Below, one piece after another: positions 32,830 through 43,807 of a stretch of 64,000 bases of DNA. The DNA is from Thermohalobaculum sp039822785 (GTDB lineage Bacteria > Pseudomonadota > Alphaproteobacteria > Rhodobacterales > Rhodobacteraceae): positions 186,001 through 250,000 of the forward strand of contig JBCBMO010000006.1 of the NCBI GenBank assembly GCA_039822785.1, in the 5' to 3' direction. Under the pieces are notes generated by a model that ran no database searches, had not been told where the DNA came from, and saw only the letters and a program-made list of their open reading frames with translations. A program made the position numbers and the translations under genes. How positions within the stretch are numbered: position 1 is the stretch's first letter; every line of letters begins with the position of its first letter.

Positions 32830-34160
32830 TGCGGATCAGGAAAGATATGCGGAAAACGATGATGGCGCTGGCGGCGGGGGCAGCGCTCGGCGCGGCCCTG
32901 CCGCAGATCGCAACGGTGACCCATGCGCAGGACAGCGCCCGGTCGACCTACGAGAACCTCGACCTCTTCGGCGATATCTTCGAGCGGGTGCGCAGCGCCT
33001 ACGTGGAGGATGTCGATGAGCAGGAGCTCATCGAGGCGGCGATCAACGGGATGCTCGCCTCGCTCGACCCCCACTCCTCCTATCTGCCGCCGCAGAACTT
33101 CGCGGACATCCGCGAACAGACGCAGGGCAAGTTCGGCGGGCTCGGGATCGAGGTCACGATGGAGAACGGCTTCGTCAAGGTCGTGGCCCCCATCGACGAC
33201 ACCCCGGCCGCGGAGGCGGGCGTCGAGGCCGGTGACTTCATCACCCATATCGACGGCGAGAGCGTGCTCGGCCTCACCCTCTCCGATGCGGTGGAGCGGA
33301 TGCGCGGCGTGGTCGGCTCCTCGATCACCATCACGATCAGCCGTGAGAGCGCCGAAGAGCCCTTCGACATCGAGATCACCCGCGACACGATTACGATCCG
33401 CGCCGTGCGCTCGCGCACCGAGGGGAACGTGGGCGTCCTGCGCGTGACGACCTTCAACGAGCAGACCTACCGCAACCTGGAGCAGGGGATCGAGGAGATC
33501 CGCGAGGAGCTGGGCGAGGATGTCGCCGGCTACATCGTCGACCTGCGCAACAACCCAGGCGGTCTGCTGTCGCAGGCGATCGAGGTTTCCGACGCCTTCC
33601 TTGAGACCGGGGAGATCGTGTCGACCCGCGGCCGCGACCTGGACGAGGCGGAGCGCGTCAACGCCCGCCCGGGTGACCTCACCGAGGGCAAGCCCATCGT
33701 CGTGCTGATCAACGAGGGGTCGGCCTCAGCCTCCGAGATCGTCGCGGGTGCCCTGCAGGACCACCGCCGCGCGATCGTCGTGGGCGCCAAGAGCTTCGGC
33801 AAGGGCTCGGTCCAGACGATCATGCGTCTGGGCGACAAGGGCGCGATCAAGCTGACGACGGCGCGCTACTACACGCCCTCGGGCCGCTCGATCCAGGCGC
33901 TGGGCATCGAGCCCGATATCCTGGTCGAAGAGCGGCGCATCGCCTCGGCTGAGGGTGAGGAGAGCCGGCCCGGCCGGTCGGAGGCCGATCTGCGGGGCAG
34001 CCTGCAGAGCGATCTGTCCGAGGACGAGCGTAAGCAGCTCGACGACGAACGGGCCCGCCACGAGGCGACCGCCCGCCTGCGGGCCGAGGACTTCCAGCTC
34101 GCCTATGCCCTGGATCTGCTCACCGGTCTGTCCGTCTACGACCGCCAGGCGGAGAACTGA
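32826..34160 (+). CDS. ctpA: S41 family C-terminal processing peptidase
   Basis: Periplasmic serine protease, 444 residues. The ATG at 32826 overlaps the envC stop (ATGATG), so 32826 or 32829 is the start. Signal peptide ends near VTHAQD. A PDZ domain (about 90-175, with GKFGGLGIEVTMENGF) is followed by the S41 core: YIVDLRNNPGGLL, catalytic serine in GSASASEIVAGALQD and general-base lysine in SFGKGSVQT. An acidic/basic C-terminal tail follows. Such proteases trim or degrade envelope proteins and are often linked to EnvC-type factors. Confidence 0.94.
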   Translation: MMRIRKDMRKTMMALAAGAALGAALPQIATVTHAQDSARSTYENLDLFGDIFERVRSAYVEDVDEQELIEAAINGMLASLDPHSSYLPPQNFADIREQTQGKFGGLGIEVTMENGFVKVVAPIDDTPAAEAGVEAGDFITHIDGESVLGLTLSDAVERMRGVVGSSITITISRESAEEPFDIEITRDTITIRAVRSRTEGNVGVLRVTTFNEQTYRNLEQGIEEIREELGEDVAGYIVDLRNNPGGLLSQAIEVSDAFLETGEIVSTRGRDLDEAERVNARPGDLTEGKPIVVLINEGSASASEIVAGALQDHRRAIVVGAKSFGKGSVQTIMRLGDKGAIKLTTARYYTPSGRSIQALGIEPDILVEERRIASAEGEESRPGRSEADLRGSLQSDLSEDERKQLDDERARHEATARLRAEDFQLAYALDLLTGLSVYDRQAEN

Positions 34161-34237
34161 GATCGGCTGACGCGCCCCTGACGCCGGCCTGACCGGCGTG
34201 GGGGCGCGTCTGGCCCTTCCGAATGTGAACGACGTTC

Positions 34238-34732
34238 ATGACCGACCGTTCCTCTGCCAGCGCGCACCTGCCCTATCGGCCCTGCGTGGGGATCGTCCTT
34301 CTGAACCGGGAGGGCGAGATCTTCGCGGGACAGCGCGTCGACTCGAGCCAGGACGCCTGGCAGATGCCGCAAGGCGGGATCGACCCGGGCGAAAGCCCCC
34401 GCGAGGCCGCGCTACGCGAACTGCGGGAGGAGACGGGCGTCCACCCGGACAAGGCGGAGATCCTGCGCGAGAGCGCACAGTGGCTCGACTACGACCTGCC
34501 GGCGCATCTGATCGGCCGGCTCTGGGGCGGGCGCTACCGCGGCCAGAGCCAGCGCTGGTTCGCCATCCGCTTCGAGGGCGAGGACAGCGACATCGACCTC
34601 GACGCCCATGAGCGCGAGTTCCGCCAATGGGCCTGGATGGCGCCGGACGAGCTGATCATGCGGATCGTGCCCTTCAAGCGCGACACCTACGGCGCCGTCT
34701 TCAAGGAATTCGAGGACCTGCTCCGCCGGTAA
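34238..34732 (+). CDS. rppH: RNA pyrophosphohydrolase (Nudix)
   Basis: Removes pyrophosphate from 5'-triphosphate RNA and starts mRNA decay; 164 residues. The Nudix box spans residues 46-68 (GGIDPGESPREAA then LRELREETGV) with all key Glu/Arg residues. RppH features PYRPCVGIVLLN, WQMPQGG and FKRDTYGAVFKEF are present. Last gene of the plus-strand operon, 77 nt after ctpA; it converges with a lipoprotein gene only 3 nt away. Confidence 0.94.
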   Translation: MTDRSSASAHLPYRPCVGIVLLNREGEIFAGQRVDSSQDAWQMPQGGIDPGESPREAALRELREETGVHPDKAEILRESAQWLDYDLPAHLIGRLWGGRYRGQSQRWFAIRFEGEDSDIDLDAHEREFRQWAWMAPDELIMRIVPFKRDTYGAVFKEFEDLLRR

Positions 34733-34735
34733 GGC

Positions 34736-35167
34736 TCAAAGGGACTGCGTGTTTCCCTCACTTACGGTGACGTAGATTTCCGTGACCTCGCCGCGTGATC
34801 CATTGGCGTAGATGAACCAGTGTCCGCCGTCACCGGCCGGGTAGACCCGTGAACAACCGTAGCCGCCGCCTGCCCAGTCATTCTCCCAGTCACGACAGTA
34901 GAGCCCGTCTTCCGTCACCTCCCACACGCCGTCGGCCGTCTCGCTGCCACCGTTCCAGACAGCTCGCCCTGTTAGTCGACCACTTGCGTCGATGAAGGTA
35001 TCGTGAGTCCAGCCGTCCCCTTTGGTGGAGAGTGTGTTACCGGAGACGAGCGCCGAGACTTCAGGGCCGGTCAGGGGAACTACCCCGTCAGCAACGAGCC
35101 TTTCCTCTGTGGACGTGCATGACATAAGCACAATTAAAGAGATAGTTGATAAGGCACGCATGGACAT
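34736..35167 (-). CDS. Small lipoprotein, paralogue of the adjacent 35322-35789 gene
   Basis: 143 residues, function unknown. The ATG at 35167 is set by GGAGG 8 nt upstream (an ATG at 35182 includes that site). Lipobox LMSC at about residues 14-17 predicts an anchored lipoprotein. The rest aligns with the next gene: PLTGPEVSALVSGNTLS, DGVWEVTEDGLYCRDW and NDWAGGGYGCSRVY. The gene and its upstream region are much more AT-rich than the flanks, suggesting recent acquisition or relaxed selection. Confidence 0.75.
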   Translation of the reverse strand: MSMRALSTISLIVLMSCTSTEERLVADGVVPLTGPEVSALVSGNTLSTKGDGWTHDTFIDASGRLTGRAVWNGGSETADGVWEVTEDGLYCRDWENDWAGGGYGCSRVYPAGDGGHWFIYANGSRGEVTEIYVTVSEGNTQSL

Positions 35168-35205
35168 AACATTGTCCTCCATTCTACTGTACTGATATAT
35201 CGTAA

Positions 35206-35211
35206 AGTATA
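35206..35211 (-). promoter_or_regulatory. Extended -10 promoter element for the small lipoprotein gene
   Basis: On the minus strand TGTGTATACT contains a TG-extended -10 hexamer TATACT (35211-35206), about 40 nt before the ATG at 35167. No good -35 is seen, which extended -10 promoters tolerate. The surrounding 60 nt are strikingly AT-rich. Confidence 0.4.
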
Positions 35212-35321
35212 CACAAAATAATGATTGCCGTCTCCTCCGAGGGCGGCGGCCGAGTTTGATGGTGATTACTCAGGTTTGAACGACTGCCCATGCGCAAAGC
35301 GCTCAACCGGGTCAAGTCAGC

Positions 35322-35789
35322 TCAGAGGACGTTTTCGCTGTTGCCGGGGGTGCGGGTTCGGCGGATGGCTTCCTCCAGGGGCGTGCCATCGGGAACGAAG
35401 CTGTACTGGCTGCCGAAGCGGTAGACCTGGGCACAGCCCTGAGTGCCGCCGGACCAATCGCCGTCCCACTGGCGGCAGATCTGGCCATCGGGCTGCACGA
35501 ACCAACTGCCGCGGGCGCGTTCCTCGCCGCCCGTCACGGTCTCCGACAGGCCATAGAGCATGCCGTCCTCGGCGAGATAGACGTGCCAAATGCGGTCCTC
35601 GCCCGCATGGCTGAGGGTGCTGTCACTCAGAAACACCCGCACCTGCGCCTCGGAGAGCGGTTTGATCCCCCGGTCCACCAGATCCTCACCCTCCGCCGGG
35701 CTGGACCCGTCGAGGTCGAGATCGCTGCTTTCGCAGGCGGCGAGCAAACCAGCGGCGATTAACACTGAGACGGCGGCGCTGCCCCGCAT
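35322..35789 (-). CDS. Small lipoprotein, paralogue of the 34736-35167 gene
   Basis: 155 residues, function unknown. Signal sequence with lipobox LAAC (cysteine about residue 19). The body shares with its neighbour the pattern PLSEAQVRVFLSDSTLS, RGSWFVQPDGQICRQW and GDWSGGTQGCAQVYRFG, including two cysteines likely to form a disulphide. It begins only 30 nt after atpC on the same strand, so it may be read through from the ATP synthase operon. Unlike its paralogue it has normal GC content. Confidence 0.78.
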   Translation of the reverse strand: MRGSAAVSVLIAAGLLAACESSDLDLDGSSPAEGEDLVDRGIKPLSEAQVRVFLSDSTLSHAGEDRIWHVYLAEDGMLYGLSETVTGGEERARGSWFVQPDGQICRQWDGDWSGGTQGCAQVYRFGSQYSFVPDGTPLEEAIRRTRTPGNSENVL

Positions 35790-35819
35790 GCCAGTTTCCC
35801 CCTGAAACGGACCTACCGC

Positions 35820-36224
35820 TCAGACACTGAGGAGTTGCGGCAGAAAGCGCAAGTCGGCGAGGGCCTGCATGGCGGCCGGGCGACGCTCGTCATCCTCGCC
35901 GAGTGCTTCGATGGCCTTCTCCGCCGCCTCGATCCGCTCGTCGATCCAGGCCTGGTCGACGGCCTCGGCGGGTGCGGCATCCTCGGCCAGCACGCCAACC
36001 TCGGTCGGCAGGATCTCGACGAAGCCGCCCGTGACCACATAACGGCCCGGCTTGTCGCCGCCGGTCACCGTGATCACGCCGGGGCGGAGCGCGGAGAGGA
36101 AGGGCGCATGGTTCGCCATGGCCGTCAGATCGCCCTCCACCGCCGGGACGGTCACCGCCTCGGCCTGGGCATCGGCGAGCTTGCTCGAGGGGCTCACCAG
36201 CGCGAAATGAATGGTCTCGGCCAT
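35820..36224 (-). CDS. atpC: ATP synthase F1 epsilon subunit
   Basis: Central-stalk subunit coupling rotation to catalysis and inhibiting ATP hydrolysis; 134 residues. N-terminal beta-sandwich motifs: FALVSPSSKLADA, VPAVEGDLTAMANHAPFLSALRPGVI and GGFVEILPTEVGVLAEDA, then a C-terminal helical hairpin. Last gene of atpHAGDC, 57 nt after atpD. Confidence 0.95.
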   Translation of the reverse strand: MAETIHFALVSPSSKLADAQAEAVTVPAVEGDLTAMANHAPFLSALRPGVITVTGGDKPGRYVVTGGFVEILPTEVGVLAEDAAPAEAVDQAWIDERIEAAEKAIEALGEDDERRPAAMQALADLRFLPQLLSV

Positions 36225-36281
36225 GGGTCAGGCTCCGGTAGGGGGCGCCGGGCCATGGCGGCCCGGCTTATGGCGTGCGGC

Positions 36282-37700
36282 TTACGCCGCCTCGGCCAGC
36301 TTCTCGGCCTTGGCGATGGCGTCGTCCAGATCGCCCACCATGTAGAAGGCGGCCTCGGGCAGGTGATCGACCTCGCCGGCGCAGAGACGCTTGAACCCGT
36401 CGATCGTCTTCTCCAGCGGCACCTGAACGCCATCGGAGCCGGTGAAGACCTTGGCCACGTCGAAGGGCTGCGACAGGAAGCGCTGCACCTTGCGCGCGCG
36501 GGCCACCGTCAGCTTGTCCTCCTCCGACAGCTCGTCCATGCCGAGGATCGCAATGATGTCCTGCAGGGCCTTGTAGCGCTGCAGGATCGACTGGACCTGG
36601 CGCGCCACGTCGTAGTGCTCCTCGCCCACGATCTGCGGGTCGAGGATACGCGAGGTGCTGTCGAGCGGATCCACGGCCGGGTAGATGCCGAGCTCCGAGA
36701 TCGCGCGGTTGAGCACCGTCGTGGCGTCGAGGTGGGCAAACGACGTGGCCGGCGCAGGGTCGGTCAGGTCGTCCGCCGGCACATAGATCGCCTGCACGCT
36801 GGTGATCGAGCCGTTCTTGGTCGAGGTAATCCGCTCCTGCAGGGCACCCATGTCGGTCGACAGGGTCGGCTGATAGCCCACCGCCGAGGGGATGCGGCCC
36901 AGAAGCGCCGACACCTCGGAGCCCGCCTGGGTGAAGCGGAAGATGTTGTCGACGAAGAACAGCACGTCGGTGCCGGACTGGTCGCGGAACTGCTCGGCCA
37001 GGGTCAGACCCGACAGCGCCACGCGGGCACGGGCACCCGGCGGCTCGTTCATCTGGCCATAGACCAGCGCCACCTTGGATTGGCTGAGGTCCTTCTCGTT
37101 GATGACCCCTGCGTCCATCATCTCGTAGTAAAGATCGTTGCCCTCACGCGTCCGCTCGCCCACGCCGGCGAAGACCGAGAAGCCCGAGTGCACCTTGGCG
37201 ACGTTATTGATCAGCTCCTGGATGAGCACCGTCTTGCCGACGCCCGCACCGCCGAACAGGCCGATCTTACCGCCGCGCGAGTAGGGCGCGAGCAGGTCGA
37301 CGACCTTGATGCCGGTGACCAGGATCTCCGCCTCGGTCGACTGGGCGGCGAACTCCGGCGCCTCCTGGTGGATCGGACGCTCCTCATCGGCGCTGACAGG
37401 GCCCTTTTCGTCGATCGGCTCACCGATGACGTTCAGGATGCGGCCCAGCGTGGCGTTGCCCACCGGCACCTTGATGGGCTGGCCGGTGTCGCTGACCTCC
37501 TGGCCGCGGACCAGCCCCTCGGTGCCGTCCATGGCGATGGTGCGCACCGTGCTCTCGCCCAGGTGCTGCGCGACCTCGAGCACCAGGCGGTTGCCCTTGT
37601 TCGTGGTCTCCAGCGCGTTGAGGATCGCCGGCAGATGGCCGTCGAACTGAACGTCGACGACGGCGCCGATAACCTGAGTGATCTTGCCTGTTTCAGCCAT
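36282..37700 (-). CDS. atpD: ATP synthase F1 beta subunit
   Basis: Catalytic subunit of F1, 472 residues. Walker A GGAGVGKTVLIQELI, Walker B region VLFFVDNIFRFTQAG, catalytic-site GVGERTREGNDLYYEM and ALVYGQMNEPPGARARV. N-terminal VIGAVVDVQFDG is typical. Start ATG 37700 preceded by GGAGAG. It lies 15 nt after atpG. Confidence 0.98.
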   Translation of the reverse strand: MAETGKITQVIGAVVDVQFDGHLPAILNALETTNKGNRLVLEVAQHLGESTVRTIAMDGTEGLVRGQEVSDTGQPIKVPVGNATLGRILNVIGEPIDEKGPVSADEERPIHQEAPEFAAQSTEAEILVTGIKVVDLLAPYSRGGKIGLFGGAGVGKTVLIQELINNVAKVHSGFSVFAGVGERTREGNDLYYEMMDAGVINEKDLSQSKVALVYGQMNEPPGARARVALSGLTLAEQFRDQSGTDVLFFVDNIFRFTQAGSEVSALLGRIPSAVGYQPTLSTDMGALQERITSTKNGSITSVQAIYVPADDLTDPAPATSFAHLDATTVLNRAISELGIYPAVDPLDSTSRILDPQIVGEEHYDVARQVQSILQRYKALQDIIAILGMDELSEEDKLTVARARKVQRFLSQPFDVAKVFTGSDGVQVPLEKTIDGFKRLCAGEVDHLPEAAFYMVGDLDDAIAKAEKLAEAA

Positions 37701-37715
37701 GCGTTCTCTCCGTCG

Positions 37716-38588
37716 TCAGAGCGCTTCGGCGCCCGAGATAATCTCGATGAGTTCCTTGGTGATCGCAGCCTGGCGCGAGCGGTTGTACTCGAGGTTCAGC
37801 TTGTCGATCATCTCACCCGCATTGCGGGTCGCGTTGTCCATGGCGGCCATGCGGGCGCCCTGCTCGGACGCGGCGTTCTCCAGCAGTGCGGTAAAGATCT
37901 GGGTGGCCATGTTCTTGGGGAGCAGGACCTTGAGGATCTCCTCCTCGTCCGGCTCGTAGTCGTAAATGACGCCTTCCTCGGCCTCCGCCTCCGGCACCTC
38001 CGGCGGGATCAGGCGCAGCGGCGTGGGGACCTGGCTGATCACCGACTGGAACTTGGAGTAGATCAGCGTGCAGACGTCGAACTCGCCCTCGAAAAAGCGG
38101 TTCTGGACGTCGACGGCGATGCCTGCGGCCTGGTCGTAGCCAATGCGCTTGATCCCCGCGAGGTCCACATGGCCGACGAAGCTGTCGGGGTAGAAGCGCT
38201 TGAGCTGATCGCGCCCCTTGCGCCCGACGGTCAGGACCTTGACCGTCTTGCCCTCCCCCTCCAGCCGCGCGATCTCGGCGCGGGCGAGGCGGACGATAGA
38301 GCTGTTGAAGCCGCCGCAAAGACCTCGCTCCGCGGTGCAGACGACCAGCAGATGCGTGTCGTCCTTGCCCGTGCCGGTCAGCAGCTTGGGCGCCGTCGGG
38401 CTGTCTTTGGCGAACAGCGCCAGGGTGCCCATCATGGCGTTCATGCGCTCGGCATAGGGGCGCGCAGCCTCGGCGGCCTCCTGCGCGCGGCGCAGCTTGG
38501 CGGCGGCGACCATCTGCATGGCCTTGGTGATCTTCCGGGTCGATTTGACCGAGGAGATCCGGTTCTTGAGGTCCTTGAGGCTCGGCAT
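37716..38588 (-). CDS. atpG: ATP synthase F1 gamma subunit
   Basis: Rotating central shaft, 290 residues. N-terminal helix LKNRISSVKSTRKITKAMQM VAAAKLRRAQ (split here), the conserved ERGLCGGFNSSIVR and C-terminal helix MDNATRNAGEMIDKLNLEYN. Start has AGGGAG upstream. Located between atpA and atpD as usual. Confidence 0.97.
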   Translation of the reverse strand: MPSLKDLKNRISSVKSTRKITKAMQMVAAAKLRRAQEAAEAARPYAERMNAMMGTLALFAKDSPTAPKLLTGTGKDDTHLLVVCTAERGLCGGFNSSIVRLARAEIARLEGEGKTVKVLTVGRKGRDQLKRFYPDSFVGHVDLAGIKRIGYDQAAGIAVDVQNRFFEGEFDVCTLIYSKFQSVISQVPTPLRLIPPEVPEAEAEEGVIYDYEPDEEEILKVLLPKNMATQIFTALLENAASEQGARMAAMDNATRNAGEMIDKLNLEYNRSRQAAITKELIEIISGAEAL

Positions 38589-38630
38589 CGCGGGCTCTCC
38601 CTAGGGTGTCGTGTCAGGTCTTCTCGCGGT

Positions 38631-40168
<1,538 letters not shown>

Positions 40169-40169
<1 letters not shown>

Positions 40170-40729
40170 CAGCCGGCCTCTTTCATGGTGTTCTGCAGGC
40201 GGGTGAGCTGGGAGCGGATCGAGGTATCGATCATCCTGGAGCCTACCCGTACGACGAGCCCGCCGATGATGCTGTCATCGACGGTGATATCGAGTTTGAC
40301 GTCACGCCCGGTGGCCGTCTTCAGCCGCTCGGCCAGCGCACCCTGCTGCTGGTCGCTAAGCGGACGGGCGGCCACCACCTCGGCGGTGATTTCGCCGCGG
40401 TACTCGGCCACGCGGCGGCGGAACAGCGTGAGCATGTCGCGCGTCACGAACAGGCGCCGCTTGGCGGCCATGACGGCGAGCGTGTTGGCGGTCAGCACCC
40501 CTAGACCCATGGCTTGGCCGAGGGCGGCGATGGCCTTGCCCTGCGCCTCCCGCGAGAAAAGCGGGCTTTCCAGCATGGTCTTCAGATCGTCACTGTCGTC
40601 GATGGCGCTAGCCAGGGCGTTGACGTCGGTCTCAACGCTCTCAATCGCGTTGCGCTGCAGCGCCAGATCGAACAGCGCGGTTGCATACCGCTCAGCGACC
40701 CCGGCGTTCGACACAGAGCTTTCGGCCAC
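40169..40729 (-). CDS. atpH: ATP synthase F1 delta subunit
   Basis: Peripheral-stalk subunit linking F1 to Fo; 186 residues from a GTG at 40729, chosen because AAAGG ends 6 nt upstream. Motifs: NAGVAERYATALFDLAL and the C-terminal DDSIIGGLVVRVGSRMIDTS. The frame stays open up to 40795 but that part is unlikely to be translated. First gene of the F1 operon; Fo genes are not in the window, as in most alphaproteobacteria. Confidence 0.93.
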
Positions 40730-40826
40730 AACCAACCTTTCACAGTGAGCGGCGGCAGGAGGCGGGCCGCGCAGGGGATTGTCGGCATCGGGCACGCCGA
40801 AAGGCCGCCTCGCCTGAGTTGCCGGT

Positions 40827-40855
40827 CAGCTAGCACGCCGGTTTCGGCCTTGCAA
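40827..40855 (-). promoter_or_regulatory. Candidate promoter of the atpHAGDC operon
   Basis: Minus strand TTGCAA (40855-40850), 17-nt spacer and TAGCTG (40832-40827), about 100 nt ahead of the atpH GTG. The -10 is weak, so this is tentative. Confidence 0.3.
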
Positions 40856-40920
40856 CATTCCCGGCCGCCCATGCCACGCCTTGGGCGGAATCGCCTCACC
40901 ATGGCAGCGAAACGGCCCGC

Positions 40921-41385
40921 TCAGGCCCGATCGACGCGGCATTGGAAGCAGTTGTTGGTGGCGGAGCGGACATGGACGAAGGCGATCGCGGGGTCCGCGA
41001 GGCGTGCTGCCGCGGCAGCCTCCAGCTTGTCCGCCGCGACACTTTCGCCGCTGCCGTAAACGATCCGCTCGTCGGTGCCGTAGCCGCGCATCAGATAGCG
41101 TGGGCTGGTGGCCAGGATCGGCGGCGGGCCCGCTCCGGCCCAGGGCGCACAGGCCTCGGCACACAGAAACACCGGCCCGACCTCGGCATAGGGCTGCACG
41201 GTCGCGAAGGGCCGCCAGGCCAGGATCAGCATTTCTCGCCCCGCGGGAATGTCACACAGGCAATGGCGGCACGGATTGCCCTCACCGTCCGAGAGCGCAC
41301 GCTCGGCCGGCTGGCCATTGGCGTCGAGGCCGCCTTGGCGCAGCGCCTCGGCGGCGGCGGTGGGGATAGGGGTGAAGCGGATCAT
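40921..41385 (-). CDS. DUF1203 family protein
   Basis: 154 residues, function unknown. It has the DUF1203 pattern: GNPCRHCLCDIPAGREMLIL, AWRPFATVQPYAEVGPVFLC and a Cys-containing tail NCFQCRVDRA. The six or so cysteines could bind a metal. ATG at 41385 with a perfect AGGAGG 6 nt upstream. It lies between priA and the ATP synthase operon, all on the minus strand, without obvious functional link. Confidence 0.85.
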   Translation of the reverse strand: MIRFTPIPTAAAEALRQGGLDANGQPAERALSDGEGNPCRHCLCDIPAGREMLILAWRPFATVQPYAEVGPVFLCAEACAPWAGAGPPPILATSPRYLMRGYGTDERIVYGSGESVAADKLEAAAAARLADPAIAFVHVRSATNNCFQCRVDRA

Positions 41386-41458
41386 GAACGTCCTCCTGCC
41401 GGTTGCAGGGCGGAGGGTGGCGTGGGCGCGTCCCAGGGGCGACCCGTTTCCTGCGCGC

Positions 41459-43651
41459 TCACAGGAAGCTCTGAGGATCGACGTCGATGGTGACGCGGAC
41501 GGCGGAGGGCACCTTTACGGCGGCCAGCCAGTCGCGGATGGCGGCCTGCAGCGGCGCGCCCTTGGCAGCCTTGATCAGCAGGCGGAAGCGAATGCGGCCG
41601 CGCAGCCGCGCGATGGGCGCAGGGGCGGGGCCGAGAACATCGATCCCGCGGTCCGTCAGCACCGGCGCCGCCTGACCCAGGGCGCGGGCCACTGCGGCGG
41701 TCTTGTCCTCGTCCTCTCCCGACACGATCACCCCCGCGAGCCGGCCATAGGGCGGCAGGCCGAGGGCATGGCGCTCATCGGCGAGGCCGCGCCAAAACCC
41801 CTCCGCGTCGCCCGAGAGCATGGCGCGGAACACCGCGTGGTCGGGGTTGGTGGTTTGCACCAGCGCAGCCCCAGGGCGGTCGGCCCGCCCCGCCCGGCCG
41901 GAGACCTGGTAGAGAAGCTGAAACGTCCGCTCCGCCGCGCGCAGATCCCCGCCCTGCAGCCCCATGTCGGCGTCGACGACCCCCACCAGGGTCAGCAGCG
42001 GGAAGTTATGGCCCTTGGCCACCATCTGGGTGCCGATGACGATATCGACCTCCCCCGCCGCGATTGCGGCCAGGCGCAGCTTGAGCGCCGCCGGCCCCTC
42101 GGTGGTGTCGGAGGAGAGCACCTCGATCCGGGCGTCGGGGAACCGCTCCGCCGCTTCCTCCGCCAGCCTTTCCACCCCGGGGCCGCAGGCGGCGAGGCGG
42201 TCGTCGCGCCCACAGGCAGGGCAGGCCGGCGGGATCGGCTCGGTGTGGCCGCACTGGTGGCAGATCAGCCGCTCGCGGAAGCGGTGCGTCACCAGCCAGG
42301 CATCGCACTGGGGACAGCCGAAGCGCGCCCCGCAGGCGCGGCACAGCATCAGCGGCGCATAGCCCCGGCGGTTGAGGAACAACAGCGACTGTTCGCCCGC
42401 CGCCAGCCGCGCCTCCACGGCCTGTACCAAGGGCTCGGTCAGCCAGCGATCGCGCCCGGGATACTCCGCGCGCATGTCGACCATGGCGATCCGTGGCAGG
42501 ACGGCGGCGCCATAGCGCTCGGGCAGGTCGATCCGCTTGTACTTGCCCGCCGCCGCATTGGCCCAGGTCTCGAGCGAGGGCGTGGCGGAGGCGAGGACGA
42601 CCGCCGCTCCCTCGATCGAGGCGCGCAGGACCGCCATGTCGCGGGCGTTGTAGAGGACCATATCCTCCTGCTTGAAGGAGGCCTCGTGCTCCTCGTCGAC
42701 GACGATCAGCCCGAGGTCGGCGAAGGGCAGGAAAAGCGACGAGCGCGCGCCCACGACCAACTGCGCCCGCCCCTCCGCCACACCGCGCCAGACGCGGCGG
42801 CGCTCGGGGCCCGCCACACCGTGGTGCCATTCTGCCGGGCGGGCGCCGAAGCGGGCCTCGACCCGGGCGAGGAAACCGGGGGTCAGCGCCACCTCGGGGA
42901 TCAGGACCAGCGCCTGGCGCCCGGCGGCGAGGCATTCGGCGACAGCCTCCAGGTAGACCTCGGTCTTGCCCGACCCCGTGACGCCGTAGAGCAGCGTGGC
43001 AGAGAACGCCGCCGCTGAGACCGCCGCCCGCAGGCTAGCCGCCGCCTCCGCCTGGGCCTCGGACAGTGTCTCGGAGCGGGGCTGGCCGAAGAGCGGGGCG
43101 AACGGCGGCTCCGCCGCCACATGGCGCTCGGCCAGCGCCCCCGCCTCGACCAGGCCCTTGAGGACGCCCGTGCCGACCCCCGCCTCCCGCGCCAGATCCG
43201 CGGGGAGGAGAGCGTGGCCGCCCAGCGCCACGGCGGCGTCGAGGACGCGCTGGCGTGCCTCCGTCATCCGCACGGGCGCCGTGCCGGTCAGGTCCAGCAC
43301 CCGGCGCAGGCGCGGCCGCGCCGCGGGGTCGGGCACTCGGGTCGCGAGGCGCAGCATCATGCCCAGCGGCGTCAGCGTATAGTCGGCCGCGCGTTCCACG
43401 AACCGTCGCATGCCCTCGCTCATGGGCGGCAGGTCCAGCCGGTCGATCACGGGCTTCAGGCGCGTCGCCGCCATGCTGCCCTCGCCCGGCCCCCAGACCA
43501 TGCCCAGGGTGCGGCGTGGACCAAGCTCGACGATCACCAGATCGCCGGGGGTGAGCATCAACCCCTCCGGCACCAGGTAATCGAGCGGCGTGTCGAAGGG
43601 CATGGGCACCACCACGCCCACCCGGTCGCCGGGCGCATAGGCCCCGGTCAT
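41459..43651 (-). CDS. priA: Primosomal protein N' (replication restart helicase)
   Basis: Superfamily 2 DNA helicase that reloads DnaB at stalled forks; about 730 residues. N-terminal 3'-DNA-binding domain (DRVGVVVPMPFDTPLDYLVP), Walker A LYGVTGSGKTEVYLEA, DEEH box (IVVDEEHEASFKQED), the zinc-binding region with eight cysteines starting CRACGARFGCPQCDAW, and helicase motif GRAGRADRPG. The ATG at 43651 (MTGAYAPGDR) is preferred; a GTG at 43681 would add ten residues. Divergent from fsa. Confidence 0.95.
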   Translation of the reverse strand: MTGAYAPGDRVGVVVPMPFDTPLDYLVPEGLMLTPGDLVIVELGPRRTLGMVWGPGEGSMAATRLKPVIDRLDLPPMSEGMRRFVERAADYTLTPLGMMLRLATRVPDPAARPRLRRVLDLTGTAPVRMTEARQRVLDAAVALGGHALLPADLAREAGVGTGVLKGLVEAGALAERHVAAEPPFAPLFGQPRSETLSEAQAEAAASLRAAVSAAAFSATLLYGVTGSGKTEVYLEAVAECLAAGRQALVLIPEVALTPGFLARVEARFGARPAEWHHGVAGPERRRVWRGVAEGRAQLVVGARSSLFLPFADLGLIVVDEEHEASFKQEDMVLYNARDMAVLRASIEGAAVVLASATPSLETWANAAAGKYKRIDLPERYGAAVLPRIAMVDMRAEYPGRDRWLTEPLVQAVEARLAAGEQSLLFLNRRGYAPLMLCRACGARFGCPQCDAWLVTHRFRERLICHQCGHTEPIPPACPACGRDDRLAACGPGVERLAEEAAERFPDARIEVLSSDTTEGPAALKLRLAAIAAGEVDIVIGTQMVAKGHNFPLLTLVGVVDADMGLQGGDLRAAERTFQLLYQVSGRAGRADRPGAALVQTTNPDHAVFRAMLSGDAEGFWRGLADERHALGLPPYGRLAGVIVSGEDEDKTAAVARALGQAAPVLTDRGIDVLGPAPAPIARLRGRIRFRLLIKAAKGAPLQAAIRDWLAAVKVPSAVRVTIDVDPQSFL

Positions 43652-43807
43652 GGCCGCCTGTGCTGCTGCGCTCACAGCCACGCGCGGCCCGCCGGATCGG
43701 CCCCGGGACGCCTTGGCGCGCGGACATGCTTCGGATTAGGGTCCGCGCGACCGGGCGCCGGGCACGGCCGCCCCCCCTTATCCCCCTCGACCGCCGGAGT
43801 GCGCGCC

